Assembly (NCBI GenBank): GCA_026874595.1
Contig: CM049307.1
Span: 22,111,079 to 22,175,078, forward strand
Source: Sipunculus nudus
Lineage: Eukaryota; Annelida; Sipuncula; Golfingiida; Sipunculidae
DNA length: 64,000 bases
Direction: 5' to 3'
A program made the position numbers and the translations under genes. Within the stretch, counting starts at the first letter, position 1, and the number at the start of each line of letters is the position of its first letter. Shown one piece after another: positions 1 through 13,600 of this stretch. The notes beneath the pieces are model-generated. The model saw nothing but the letters and a program-made list of their open reading frames with translations. It did no database searches and was not told where the DNA came from.

Positions 1-1499
1 TGCAATATACAGGATTTTTTTTTAAATATTAGTATAATTCACCAATGCCGAAAGCTCCACTGGGACTGTGAAAACGTTTTTAAAGATTCCGAGTAAGTAA
101 AAGACTTTTCAAATGCCAAGAGTCAAGAGTGTGGTTGACAGGCTTTCGGGTGTTTTCGGTCTCTTTGATCTCGCTTTCCGGAAAAAAAATCTAGGAAATA
201 GAAAAATAATAAATAACTCTGAGTTTGCATCATGAATCTTTTCACCCGAAGGACTAGTCAGTCAAGAACAACTTGTATAATCAATACATTCTTTTAAATG
301 TTTGTCTTTGTTAATTTCAGAATGAATTAAATCCTTATAGATTGATGAGTAAAGAAAAACTTTTAAAAACTATGTTTCTCTTACTAAGTCAAGCTTATTT
401 GTAAAGGTAAGCAATAATTAACTCTCCGAGTAAGACCGAAAAGCACACTGAGTATAAACAGTTTTCATATTGTGAGGGGGAATGTTCCCCGAGCTGTATG
501 TGCGCTTCTCCGCCAATCCAGAAGAAGATCAAAAGAAGTCCACTGGTCACATTTAAGACGCTGTAAAAAGTTATTTCACAAAGATGTCGCTAACCATCGT
601 ATAATAAAACTGGTAACTACAGAAGGAAGTTACAAAATTTGCAGTGGCTTGATTCATCCAGAAAATTCTTAAAGAGGGAGATTACAAAACTGAGAGATTT
701 CAAAACCCCTATTTTGATGGAACATCTCTCAGGGATGATACATTATATTCATTACTCTGTAACTCTTTATTTAAATCCTATGTCCATAAAGCCAATCAAC
801 AATTTGATGCTTTTAGCAGCTGTACCTCCTCACTCTATGTGAGGTATGTATGGGCTTATAAATCTTTGAAGAACAGCCTCTTTCCATCCACTTTAAAAGT
901 TTTTATATATTTAATAAAATCCCCCATTTGTATCCCCCAAGCTACGCTCTGAACACAGCGCATGACCTACCGGGTACCTTCAACTCACACGCTTTGGGAA
1001 CTGGAAAGATCCTTCAGGTTTGGCAAGTTGCCAAACACCAAGCAAACTGACGCTAGGTAAGACAAAATCTGATTGGCTCAGCGTGTAAACAAAGATGACT
1101 GCCACCATGCGGAGCTCGTTGTGGGGCACTGCAAAAGAGGAATTTTGCAAACAGTGAGGGATAATTAACTAACTTCAGGCCAAACCAGCAAGTTAGTATA
1201 GAGACTGTCATGGAAGGTTACGGCTGCGTTCTATTATTCCAACGGGGGGTGGTTAAATATTACGCAGGAGGGTATTTCAGAGAGACAGCGCCGCCTGGTG
1301 GCCAAACCTGACAGGAAACCGCGGTTACGTGCAGCGGTTACAGCGGAACGAATAGTTGAGCATAGCGTAACCGCTGCTTCTTGAACGAACCCCCAGGCAT
1401 GCACGCCATTTAAAAACCAGTATTGGCTCCTATCCAAATCGGGTTGAGCGGCCAATAAAAATGCTTCTCAGCGGCATTTTATACGTGACAGAGAAGAGA
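1..1499. other. Left flank, no gene supported
   Basis: No recognisable coding region. Short open frames at 472-672 and 639-842 match no family I know. The part from about 940 to 1480 is richer in GC and CpG than its surroundings. It carries inverted CCAAT boxes near 1071 and 1423 and a direct one near 1452. An ATG at 1107 sits in a textbook GCCACC context but opens only 16 codons. This could be the promoter or first exon of a gene running off to another exon, but no second exon is visible before the array. Confidence 0.4.
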
Positions 1500-1625
1500 A
1501 AAGTGAGACACAGATAGGGACAGACAGACAGACGGAGACAGAAAGAGACAGGCAGACAGACAGATAGGCAGACAGACAGAAAGACATACAGAGACAAAGA
1601 GAGACGTGGGAAAGAGAGAGAATGA
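1500..1625. repeat. Imperfect GACA-type microsatellite
   Basis: A purine-rich tract built of GACA/GACAGA steps with interruptions, directly left of the 54-bp array. It is simple-sequence DNA with no coding content. Confidence 0.8.
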
Positions 1626-1675
1626 AATGAGAAAAGTCAAGAGTATCATAAGATAAACTTAGGGAGACATTATTG

Positions 1676-4600
1676 TAGCAGGTTACCAGTATACGTTAAC
1701 AGGCAGTAAAACAGAGTTACTCTGATTCTGGTCAGGTTACCAGTATACGTGAACAGGCAGTAAAACAGAGTTACTCTGATTCTGGTCAGGTTACCAGTAT
1801 ACGTGAACAGGCTACCAGTATACGTGAACAGGAAGTGAAACAGAGTTACTCTGATTCTGGTCAGGTTACCCATATACGTGAACAGGCAGTGAAACAGGGT
1901 CACTCTGATTCTGGTCAGGTTACCCGTATACCTGAACAGGCAGTGAAACAGGGTCACTCTGATTCTGGTCAGGTTACCCGTATACCTGAACAGGCAGTGG
2001 GACAGGGTCACTCTGATTCTGGTCAGGTAACCCGTATACGTGAACAGGCAGTGGGACAGGGTCACTCTGATTCTGGTCAGGTAACCCGTAAACGTGAACA
2101 GGCAGTGGGACAGGGTCACTCTGATTCTGGTCAGGTTACCCGTAAACGTGAACAGGCAGTGGGACAGGGTCACTCTGATTCTGGTCAGGTTACCCGTAAA
2201 CGTGAACAGGCAGTGGGACAGGGTCACTCTGATTCTGGTCAGGTTACCCGTAAACGTGAACAGGCAGTGGGACAGGGTCACTCTGATTCTGGTCAGGTTA
2301 CCCGTAAACGTGAACAGGCAGTGGGACAGGGTCACTCTGATTCTGGTCAGGTTACCCGTAAACGTGAACAGGCAGTGGGACAGGGTCACTCTGATTCTGG
2401 TCAGGTTACCCGTAAACGTGAACAGGCAGTGGGACAGGGTCACTCTGATTCTGGTCAGGTTACCCGTAAACGTGAACAGGCAGTGGGACAGGGTCACTCT
2501 GATCCTGGTCAGGTTACCCGTAAACGTGAACAGGCAGTGGGACAGGGTCACTCTGATCCTGGTCAGGTTACCCGTAAACGTGAACAGGCAGTGGGACAGG
2601 GTCACTCTGATCCTGGTCAGGTTACCCGTAAACGTGAACAGGCAGTGGGACAGGGTCACTCTGATCCTGGTCAGGTTACCCGTAAACGTGAACAGGCAGT
2701 GGGACAGGGTCACTCTGATCCTGGTCAGGTTACCCGTAAACGTGAACAGGCAGTGGGACAGGGTCACTCTGATCCTGGTCAGGTTACCCGTAAACGTGAA
2801 CAGGCAGTGGGACAGGGTCACTCTGATCCTGGTCAGGTTACCCGTATACGTGAACAGGCAGTGGGACAGGGTCACTCTGATCCTGGTCAGGTTACCCGTA
2901 TACGTGAACAGGCAGTGGGACAGGGTCACTCTGATCCTGGTCAGGTTACCCGTATACGTGAACAGGCAGTGGGACAGGGTCACTCTGATCCTGGTCAGGT
3001 TACCCGTACACGGGAACAGGCAGTGGGACAGGGTCACTCTGATCCTGGTCAGGTTACCCGTACACGGGAACAGGCAGTGGGACAGGGTCACTCTGATCCT
3101 GGTCAGGTTACCCGTACACGGGAAGAGGCAGTGAGACAGGGTCACTCTGATCCTGGTCAGGTTACCCGTACACGGGAAGAGGCAGTGAGACAGGGTCACT
3201 CTGATCCTGGTCAGGTTACCCGTACACGGGAAGAGGCAGTGGGACAGGGTCACTCTGATCCTGCTCAGGTTACCCGTACACGGGAAGAGGCAGTGGGACA
3301 GAGTCACTCTGATCCTGCTCAGGTTACCCGTACACGGGAAGAGGCAGTGGGACAGAGTCACTCTGATCCTGCTCAGGTTACCCGTACACGGGAAGAGGCA
3401 GTGGGACAGAGTCACTCTGATCCTGCTCAGGTTACCCGTACACGGGAAGAGGCAGTGGGACAGAGTCACTCTGATCCTGCTCAGGTTACCCGTACACGGG
3501 AAGAGGCAGTGGGACAGAGTCACTCTGATCCTGCTCAGGTTACCCGTACACGGGAAGAGGCAGTGGGACAGAGTCACTCTGATCCTGCTCAGGTTACCCG
3601 TACACGGGAAGAGGCAGTGGGACAGAGTCACTCTGATCCTGCTCAGGTTACCCGTACACGGGAAGAGGCAGTGGGACAGAGTCACTCTGATCCTGCTCAG
3701 GTTACCCGTACACGGGAAGAGGCAGTGGGACAGAGTCACTCTGATCCTGCTCAGGTTACCCGTACACGGGAAGAGGCAGTGGGACAGAGTCACTCTGATC
3801 CTGCTCAGGTTACCCGTACACGGGAAGAGGCAGTGGGACAGAGTCACTCTGATCCTGCTCAGGTTACCCGTACACGGGAAGAGGCAGTGGGACAGAGTCA
3901 CTCTGATCCTGCTCAGGTTACCCGTACACGGGAAGAGGCAGTGGGACAGAGTCACTCTGATCCTGCTCAGGTTACCCGTACACGGGAAGAGGCAGTGGGA
4001 CAGAGTCACTCTGATCCTGCTCAGGTTACCCGTACACGGGAAGAGGCAGTGGGACAGAGTCACTCTGATGCTGCTCAGGTTACCCGTACACGGGAAGAGG
4101 CAGTGGGACAGAGTCACTCTGATGCTGCTCAGGTTACCCGTACACGGGAAGAGGCAGTGGGACAGAGTCACTCTGATGCTGCTCAGGTTACCCGTACACG
4201 GGAAGAGGCAGTGGGACAGAGTCACTCTGATGCTGCTCAGGTTACCCGTACACGGGAAGAGGCAGTGGGACAGAGTCACTCTGATGCTGCTCAGGTTACC
4301 CGTACACGGGAAGAGGCAGTGGGACAGAGTCACTCTGATGCTGCTCAGGTTACCCGTACACGGGAAGAGGCAGTGGGACAGAGTCACTCTGATGCTGCTC
4401 AGGTTACCCGTACACGGGAAGAGGCAGTGGGACAGAGTCACTCTGATGCTGCTCAGGTTACCCGTACACGGGAAGAGGCAGTGGGACAGAGTCACTCTGA
4501 TGCTGCTCAGGTTACCCGTACACGGGAAGAGGCAGTGGGACAGAGTCACTCTGATGCTGCTCAGGTTACCCGTACACGGGAAGAGGCAGTGGGACAGAGT

Positions 4601-7600
4601 CACTCTGATGCTGCTCAGGTTACCCGTACACGGGAAGAGGCAGTGGGACAGAGTCACTCTGATGCTGCTCAGGTTACCCGTACACGGGAAGAGGCAGTGG
4701 GACAGAGTCACTCTGATGCTGCTCAGGTTACCCGTACACGGGAAGAGGCAGTGGGACAGAGTCACTCTGATGCTGCTCAGGTTACCCGTACACGGGAAGA
4801 GGCAGTGGGACAGAGTCACTCTGATGCTGCTCAGGTTACCCGTACACGGGAAGAGGCAGTGGGACAGAGTCACTCTGATGCTGCTCAGGTTACCCGTACA
4901 CGGGAAGAGGCAGTGGGACAGAGTCACTCTGATGCTGCTCAGGTTACCCGTACACGGGAAGAGGCAGTGGGACAGAGTCACTCTGATGCTGCTCAGGTTA
5001 CCCGTACACGGGAAGAGGCAGTGGGACAGAGTCACTCTGATGCTGCTCAGGTTACCCGTACACGGGAAGAGGCAGTGGGACAGAGTCACTCTGATGCTGC
5101 TCAGGTTACCCGTACACGGGAAGAGGCAGTGGGACAGAGTCACTCTGATGCTGCTCAGGTTACCCGTACACGGGAAGAGGCAGTGGGACAGAGTCACTCT
5201 GATGCTGCTCAGGTTACCCGTACACGGGAAGAGGCAGTGGGACAGAGTCACTCTGATGCTGCTCAGGTTACCCGTACACGGGAAGAGGCAGTGGGACAGA
5301 GTCACTCTGATGCTGCTCAGGTTACCCGTACACGGGAAGAGGCAGTGGGACAGAGTCACTCTGATGCTGCTCAGGTTACCCGTACACGGGAAGAGGCAGT
5401 GGGACAGAGTCACTCTGATGCTGCTCAGGTTACCCGTACACGGGAAGAGGCAGTGGGACAGAGTCACTCTGATGCTGCTCAGGTTACCCGTACACGGGAA
5501 GAGGCAGTGGGACAGAGTCACTCTGATGCTGCTCAGGTTACCCGTACACGGGAAGAGGCAGTGGGACAGAGTCACTCTGATGCTGCTCAGGTTACCCGTA
5601 CACGGGAAGAGGCAGTGGGACAGAGTCACTCTGATGCTGCTCAGGTTACCCGTACACGGGAAGAGGCAGTGGGACAGAGTCACTCTGATGCTGCTCAGGT
5701 TACCCGTACACGGGAAGAGGCAGTGGGACAGAGTCACTCTGATGCTGCTCAGGTTACCCGTACACGGGAAGAGGCAGTGGGACAGAGTCACTCTGATGCT
5801 GCTCAGGTTACCCGTACACGGGAAGAGGCAGTGGGACAGAGTCACTCTGATGCTGCTCAGGTTACCCGTACACGGGAAGAGGCAGTGGGACAGAGTCACT
5901 CTGATGCTGCTCAGGTTACCCGTACACGGGAAGAGGCAGTGGGACAGAGTCACTCTGATGCTGCTCAGGTTACCCGTACACGGGAAGAGGCAGTGGGACA
6001 GAGTCACTCTGATGCTGCTCAGGTTACCCGTACACGGGAAGAGGCAGTGGGACAGAGTCACTCTGATGCTGCTCAGGTTACCCGTACACGGGAAGAGGCA
6101 GTGGGACAGAGTCACTCTGATGCTGCTCAGGTTACCCGTACACGGGAAGAGGCAGTGGGACAGAGTCACTCTGATGCTGCTCAGGTTACCCGTACACGGG
6201 AAGAGGCAGTGGGACAGAGTCACTCTGATGCTGCTCAGGTTACCCGTACACGGGAAGAGGCAGTGGGACAGAGTCACTCTGATGCTGCTCAGGTTACCCG
6301 TACACGGGAAGAGGCAGTGGGACAGAGTCACTCTGATGCTGCTCAGGTTACCCGTACACGGGAAGAGGCAGTGGGACAGAGTCACTCTGATGCTGCTCAG
6401 GTTACCCGTACACGGGAAGAGGCAGTGGGACAGAGTCACTCTGATGCTGCTCAGGTTACCCGTACACGGGAAGAGGCAGTGGGACAGAGTCACTCTGATG
6501 CTGCTCAGGTTACCCGTACACGGGAAGAGGCAGTGGGACAGAGTCACTCTGATGCTGCTCAGGTTACCCGTACACGGGAAGAGGCAGTGGGACAGAGTCA
6601 CTCTGATGCTGCTCAGGTTACCCGTACACGGGAAGAGGCAGTGGGACAGAGTCACTCTGATGCTGCTCAGGTTACCCGTACACGGGAAGAGGCAGTGGGA
6701 CAGAGTCACTCTGATGCTGCTCAGGTTACCCGTACACGGGAAGAGGCAGTGGGACAGAGTCACTCTGATGCTGCTCAGGTTACCCGTACACGGGAAGAGG
6801 CAGTGGGACAGAGTCACTCTGATGCTGCTCAGGTTACCCGTACACGGGAAGAGGCAGTGGGACAGAGTCACTCTGATGCTGCTCAGGTTACCCGTACACG
6901 GGAAGAGGCAGTGGGACAGAGTCACTCTGATGCTGCTCAGGTTACCCGTACACGGGAAGAGGCAGTGGGACAGAGTCACTCTGATGCTGCTCAGGTTACC
7001 CGTACACGGGAAGAGGCAGTGGGACAGAGTCACTCTGATGCTGCTCAGGTTACCCGTACACGGGAAGAGGCAGTGGGACAGAGTCACTCTGATGCTGCTC
7101 AGGTTACCCGTACACGGGAAGAGGCAGTGGGACAGAGTCACTCTGATGCTGCTCAGGTTACCCGTACACGGGAAGAGGCAGTGGGACAGAGTCACTCTGA
7201 TGCTGCTCAGGTTACCCGTACACGGGAAGAGGCAGTGGGACAGAGTCACTCTGATGCTGCTCAGGTTACCCGTACACGGGAAGAGGCAGTGGGACAGAGT
7301 CACTCTGATGCTGCTCAGGTTACCCGTACACGGGAAGAGGCAGTGGGACAGAGTCACTCTGATGCTGCTCAGGTTACCCGTACACGGGAAGAGGCAGTGG
7401 GACAGAGTCACTCTGATGCTGCTCAGGTTACCCGTACACGGGAAGAGGCAGTGGGACAGAGTCACTCTGATGCTGCTCAGGTTACCCGTACACGGGAAGA
7501 GGCAGTGGGACAGAGTCACTCTGATGCTGCTCAGGTTACCCGTACACGGGAAGAGGCAGTGGGACAGAGTCACTCTGATGCTGCTCAGGTTACCCGTACA

Positions 7601-10600
7601 CGGGAAGAGGCAGTGGGACAGAGTCACTCTGATGCTGCTCAGGTTACCCGTACACGGGAAGAGGCAGTGGGACAGAGTCACTCTGATGCTGCTCAGGTTA
7701 CCCGTACACGGGAAGAGGCAGTGGGACAGAGTCACTCTGATGCTGCTCAGGTTACCCGTACACGGGAAGAGGCAGTGGGACAGAGTCACTCTGATGCTGC
7801 TCAGGTTACCCGTACACGGGAAGAGGCAGTGGGACAGAGTCACTCTGATGCTGCTCAGGTTACCCGTACACGGGAAGAGGCAGTGGGACAGAGTCACTCT
7901 GATGCTGCTCAGGTTACCCGTACACGGGAAGAGGCAGTGGGACAGAGTCACTCTGATGCTGCTCAGGTTACCCGTACACGGGAAGAGGCAGTGGGACAGA
8001 GTCACTCTGATGCTGCTCAGGTTACCCGTACACGGGAAGAGGCAGTGGGACAGAGTCACTCTGATGCTGCTCAGGTTACCCGTACACGGGAAGAGGCAGT
8101 GGGACAGAGTCACTCTGATGCTGCTCAGGTTACCCGTACACGGGAAGAGGCAGTGGGACAGAGTCACTCTGATGCTGCTCAGGTTACCCGTACACGGGAA
8201 GAGGCAGTGAGACAGAGTCACTCTGATGCTGCTCAGGTTACCCGTACACGGGAAGAGGCAGTGAGACAGAGTCACTCTGATGCTGCTCAGGTTACCCGTA
8301 CACGGGAAGAGGCAGTGAGACAGAGTCACTCTGATGCTGCTCAGGTTACCCGTACACGGGAAGAGGCAGTGAGACAGAGTCACTCTGATGCTGCTCAGGT
8401 TAGCCGTACACGGGAAGAGGCAGTGAGACAGAGTCACTCTGATGCTGCTCAGGTTAGCCGTACACGGGAAGAGGCAGTGAGACAGAGTCACTCTGATGCT
8501 GCTCAGGTTAGCCGTACACGGGAAGAGGCAGTGAGACAGAGTCACTCTGATGCTGCTCAGGTTAGCCGTACACGGGAAGAGGCAGTGAGACAGAGTCACT
8601 CTGATGCTGCTCAGGTTAGCCGTACACGGGAAGAGGCAGTGAGACAGAGTCACTCTGATGCTGCTCAGGTTAGCCGTACACGGGAAGAGGCAGTGAGACA
8701 GAGTCACTCTGATGCTGCTCAGGTTAGCCGTACACGGGAAGAGGCAGTCAGACAGAGTCACTCTGATGCTGCTCAGGTTAGCCGTACACGGGAAGAGGCA
8801 GTGAGACAGAGTCACTCTGATGCTGCTCAGGTTAGCCGTACACGGGAAGAGGCAGTGAGACAGAGTCACTCTGATGCTGCTCAGGTTAGCCGTACACGGG
8901 AAGAGGCAGTGAGACAGAGTCACTCTGATGCTGCTCAGGTTAGCCGTACACGGGAAGAGGCAGTGAGACAGAGTCACTCTGATGCTGCTCAGGTTAGCCG
9001 TACACGGGAAGAGGCAGTGAGACAGAGTCACTCTGATGCTGCTCAGGTTAGCCGTACACGGGAAGAGGCAGTGAGACAGAGTCACTCTGATGCTGCTCAG
9101 GTTAGCCGTACACGGGAAGAGGCAGTGAGACAGAGTCACTCTGATGCTGCTCAGGTTAGCCGTACACGGGAAGAGGCAGTGAGACAGAGTCACTCTGATG
9201 CTGCTCAGGTTAGCCGTACACGGGAAGAGGCAGTGAGACAGAGTCACTCTGATGCTGCTCAGGTTAGCCGTACACGGGAAGAGGCAGTGAGACAGAGTCA
9301 CTCTGATGCTGCTCAGGTTAGCCGTACACGGGAAGAGGCAGTGAGACAGAGTCACTCTGATGCTGCTCAGGTTAGCCGTACACGGGAAGAGGCAGTCAGA
9401 CAGAGTCACTCTGATGCTGCTCAGGTTAGCCGTACACGGGAAGAGGCAGTGAGACAGAGTCACTCTGATGCTGCTCAGGTTAGCCGTACACGGGAAGAGG
9501 CAGTGAGACAGAGTCACTCTGATGCTGCTCAGGTTAGCCGTACACGGGAAGAGGCAGTGAGACAGAGTCACTCTGATGCTGCTCAGGTTAGCCGTACACG
9601 GGAAGAGGCAGTGAGACAGAGTCACTCTGATGCTGCTCAGGTTAGCCGTACACGGGAAGAGGCAGTGAGACAGAGTCACTCTGATGCTGCTCAGGTTAGC
9701 CGTACACGGGAAGAGGCAGTGAGACAGAGTCACTCTGATGCTGCTCAGGTTAGCCGTACACGGGAAGAGGCAGTGAGACAGAGTCACTCTGATGCTGCTC
9801 AGGTTAGCCGTACACGGGAAGAGGCAGTCAGACAGAGTCACTCTGATGCTGCTCAGGTTAGCCGTACACGGGAAGAGGCAGTCAGACAGAGTCACTCTGA
9901 TGCTGCTCAGGTTAGCCGTACACGGGAAGAGGCAGTCAGACAGAGTCACTCTGATGCTGCTCAGGTTAGCCGTACACGGGAAGAGGCAGTGAGACAGAGT
10001 CACTCTGATGCTGCTCAGGTTAGCCGTACACGGGAAGAGGCAGTGAGACAGAGTCACTCTGATGCTGCTCAGGTTAGCCGTACACGGGAAGAGGCAGTGA
10101 GACAGAGTCACTCTGATGCTGCTCAGGTTAGCCGTACACGGGAAGAGGCAGTGAGACAGAGTCACTCTGATGCTGCTCAGGTTAGCCGTACACGGGAAGA
10201 GGCAGTCAGACAGAGTCACTCTGATGCTGCTCAGGTTAGCCGTACACGGGAAGAGGCAGTCAGACAGAGTCACTCTGATGCTGCTCAGGTTAGCCGTACA
10301 CGGGAAGAGGCAGTCAGACAGAGTCACTCTGATGCTGCTCAGGTTAGCCGTACACGGGAAGAGGCAGTCAGACAGAGTCACTCTGATGCTGCTCAGGTTA
10401 GCCGTACACGGGAAGAGGCAGTCAGACAGAGTCACTCTGATGCTGCTCAGGTTAGCCGTACACGGGAAGAGGCAGTCAGACAGAGTCACTCTGATGCTGC
10501 TCAGGTTAGCCGTACACGGGAAGAGGCAGTCAGACAGAGTCACTCTGATGCTGCTCAGGTTAGCCGTACACGGGAAGAGGCAGTGAGACAGAGTCACTCT

Positions 10601-13600
10601 GATGCTGCTCAGGTTAGCCGTACACGGGAAGAGGCAGTGAGACAGAGTCACTCTGATGCTGCTCAGGTTAGCCGTACACGGGAAGAGGCAGTGAGACAGA
10701 GTCACTCTGATGCTGCTCAGGTTAGCCGTACACGGGAAGAGGCAGTGAGACAGAGTCACTCTGATGCTGCTCAGGTTAGCCGTACACGGGAAGAGGCAGT
10801 GAGACAGAGTCACTCTGATGCTGCTCAGGTTAGCCGTACACGGGAAGAGGCAGTGAGACAGAGTCACTCTGATGCTGCTCAGGTTAGCCGTACACGGGAA
10901 GAGGCAGTGAGACAGAGTCACTCTGATGCTGCTCAGGTTAGCCGTACACGGGAAGAGGCAGTGAGACAGAGTCACTCTGATGCTGCTCAGGTTAGCCGTA
11001 CACGGGAAGAGGCAGTGAGACAGAGTCACTCTGATGCTGCTCAGGTTAGCCGTACACGGGAAGAGGCAGTGAGACAGAGTCACTCTGATGCTGCTCAGGT
11101 TAGCCGTACACGGGAAGAGGCAGTGAGACAGAGTCACTCTGATGCTGCTCAGGTTAGCCGTACACGGGAAGAGGCAGTGAGACAGAGTCACTCTGATGCT
11201 GCTCAGGTTAGCCGTACACGGGAAGAGGCAGTCAGACAGAGTCACTCTGATGCTGCTCAGGTTAGCCGTACACGGGAAGAGGCAGTCAGACAGAGTCACT
11301 CTGATGCTGCTCAGGTTAGCCGTACACGGGAAGAGGCAGTCAGACAGAGTCACTCTGATGCTGCTCAGGTTAGCCGTACACGGGAACAGGCAGTCAGACA
11401 GAGTCACTCTGATGCTGCTCAGGTTAGCCGTACACGGGAACAGGCAGTCAGACAGAGTCACTCTGATGCTGCTCAGGTTAGCCGTACACGGGAACAGGCA
11501 GTGAGACAGAGTCACTCTGATGCTGCTCAGGTTAGCCGTACACGGGAACAGGCAGTGAGACAGAGTCACTCTGATGCTGCTCAGGTTAGCCGTACACGGG
11601 AACAGGCAGTGAGACAGAGTCACTCTGATGCTGCTCAGGTTAGCCGTACACGGGAACAGGCAGTGAGACAGAGTCACTCTGATGCTGCTCAGGTTAGCCG
11701 TACACGGGAACAGGCAGTGAGACAGAGTCACTCTGATGCTGCTCAGGTTAGCCGTACACGGGAAGAGGCAGTGAGACAGAGTCACTCTGATGCTGCTCAG
11801 GTTAGCCGTACACGGGAAGAGGCAGTGAGACAGAGTCACTCTGATGCTGCTCAGGTTAGCCGTACACGGGAAGAGGCAGTGAGACAGAGTCACTCTGATG
11901 CTGCTCAGGTTAGCCGTACACGGGAAGAGGCAGTGAGACAGAGTCACTCTGATGCTGCTCAGGTTAGCCGTACACGGGAAGAGGCAGTGAGACAGAGTCA
12001 CTCTGATGCTGCTCAGGTTAGCCGTACACGGGAAGAGGCAGTGAGACAGAGTCACTCTGATGCTGCTCAGGTTAGCCGTACACGGGAAGAGGCAGTGAGA
12101 CAGAGTCACTCTGATGCTGCTCAGGTTAGCCGTACACGGGAAGAGGCAGTGAGACAGAGTCACTCTGATGCTGCTCAGGTTAGCCGTACACGGGAAGAGG
12201 CAGTGAGACAGAGTCACTCTGATGCTGCTCAGGTTAGCCGTACACGGGAAGAGGCAGTGAGACAGAGTCACTCTGATGCTGCTCAGGTTAGCCGTACACG
12301 GGAAGAGGCAGTGAGACAGAGTCACTCTGATGCTGCTCAGGTTAGCCGTACACGGGAAGAGGCAGTGAGACAGAGTCACTCTGATGCTGCTCAGGTTAGC
12401 CGTACACGGGAAGAGGCAGTGAGACAGAGTCACTCTGATGCTGCTCAGGTTAGCCGTACACGGGAAGAGGCAGTGAGACAGAGTCACTCTGATGCTGCTC
12501 AGGTTACCCGTACACGGGAACAGGCAGTGAGACAGAGTCACTCTGATGCTGCTCAGGTTACCCGTACACGGGAACAGGCAGTGAGACAGAGTCACTCTGA
12601 TGCTGCTCAGGTTACCCGTACACGGGAACAGGCAGTGAGACAGAGTCACTCTGATGCTGCTCAGGTTACCCGTACACGGGAACAGGCAGTGAGACAGAGT
12701 CACTCTGATGCTGCTCAGGTTACCCGTACACGGGAACAGGCAGTGAGACAGAGTCACTCTGATGCTGCTCAGGTTACCCGTACACGGGAACAGGCAGTGA
12801 GACAGAGTCACTCTGATGCTGCTCAGGTTACCCGTACACGGGAACAGGCAGTCAAACAGAGTCACTCTGATGCTGCTCAGGTTACCCGTACACGGGAACA
12901 GGCAGTCAAACAGAGTCACTCTGATGCTGCTCAGGTTACCCGTACACGGGAACAGGCAGTCAAACAGAGTCACTCTGATGCTGCTCAGGTTACCCGTACA
13001 CGGGAACAGGCAGTCAAACAGAGTCACTCTGATGCTGCTCAGGTTACCCGTACACGGGAACAGGCAGTCAAACAGAGTCACTCTGATCCTGCTCAGGTTA
13101 CCAGTACACGGGAACAGGCAGTCAAACAGAGTCACTCTGATCCTGCTCAGGTTACCAGTACACGGGAACAGGCAGTCAAACAGAGTCACTCTGATCCTGC
13201 TCAGGTTACCAGTACACGGGAACAGGCAGTCAAACAGAGTCACTCTGATCCTGCTCAGGTTACCAGTACACGGGAACAGGCAGTCAAACAGAGTCACTCT
13301 GATCCTGCTCAGGTTACCAGTACACGGGAACAGGCAGTCAAACAGAGTCACTCTGATCCTGCTCAGGTTACCAGTACACGGGAACAGGCAGTCAAACAGA
13401 GTCACTCTGATCCTGCTCAGGTTACCAGTACACGGGAACAGGCAGTCAAACAGAGTCACTCTGATCCTGCTCAGGTTACCAGTACACGGGAACAGGCAGT
13501 CAAACAGAGTCACTCTGATCCTGCTCAGGTTACCAGTACACGGGAACAGGCAGTCAAACAGAGTCACTCTGATCCTGCTCAGGTTACCAGTACACGGGAA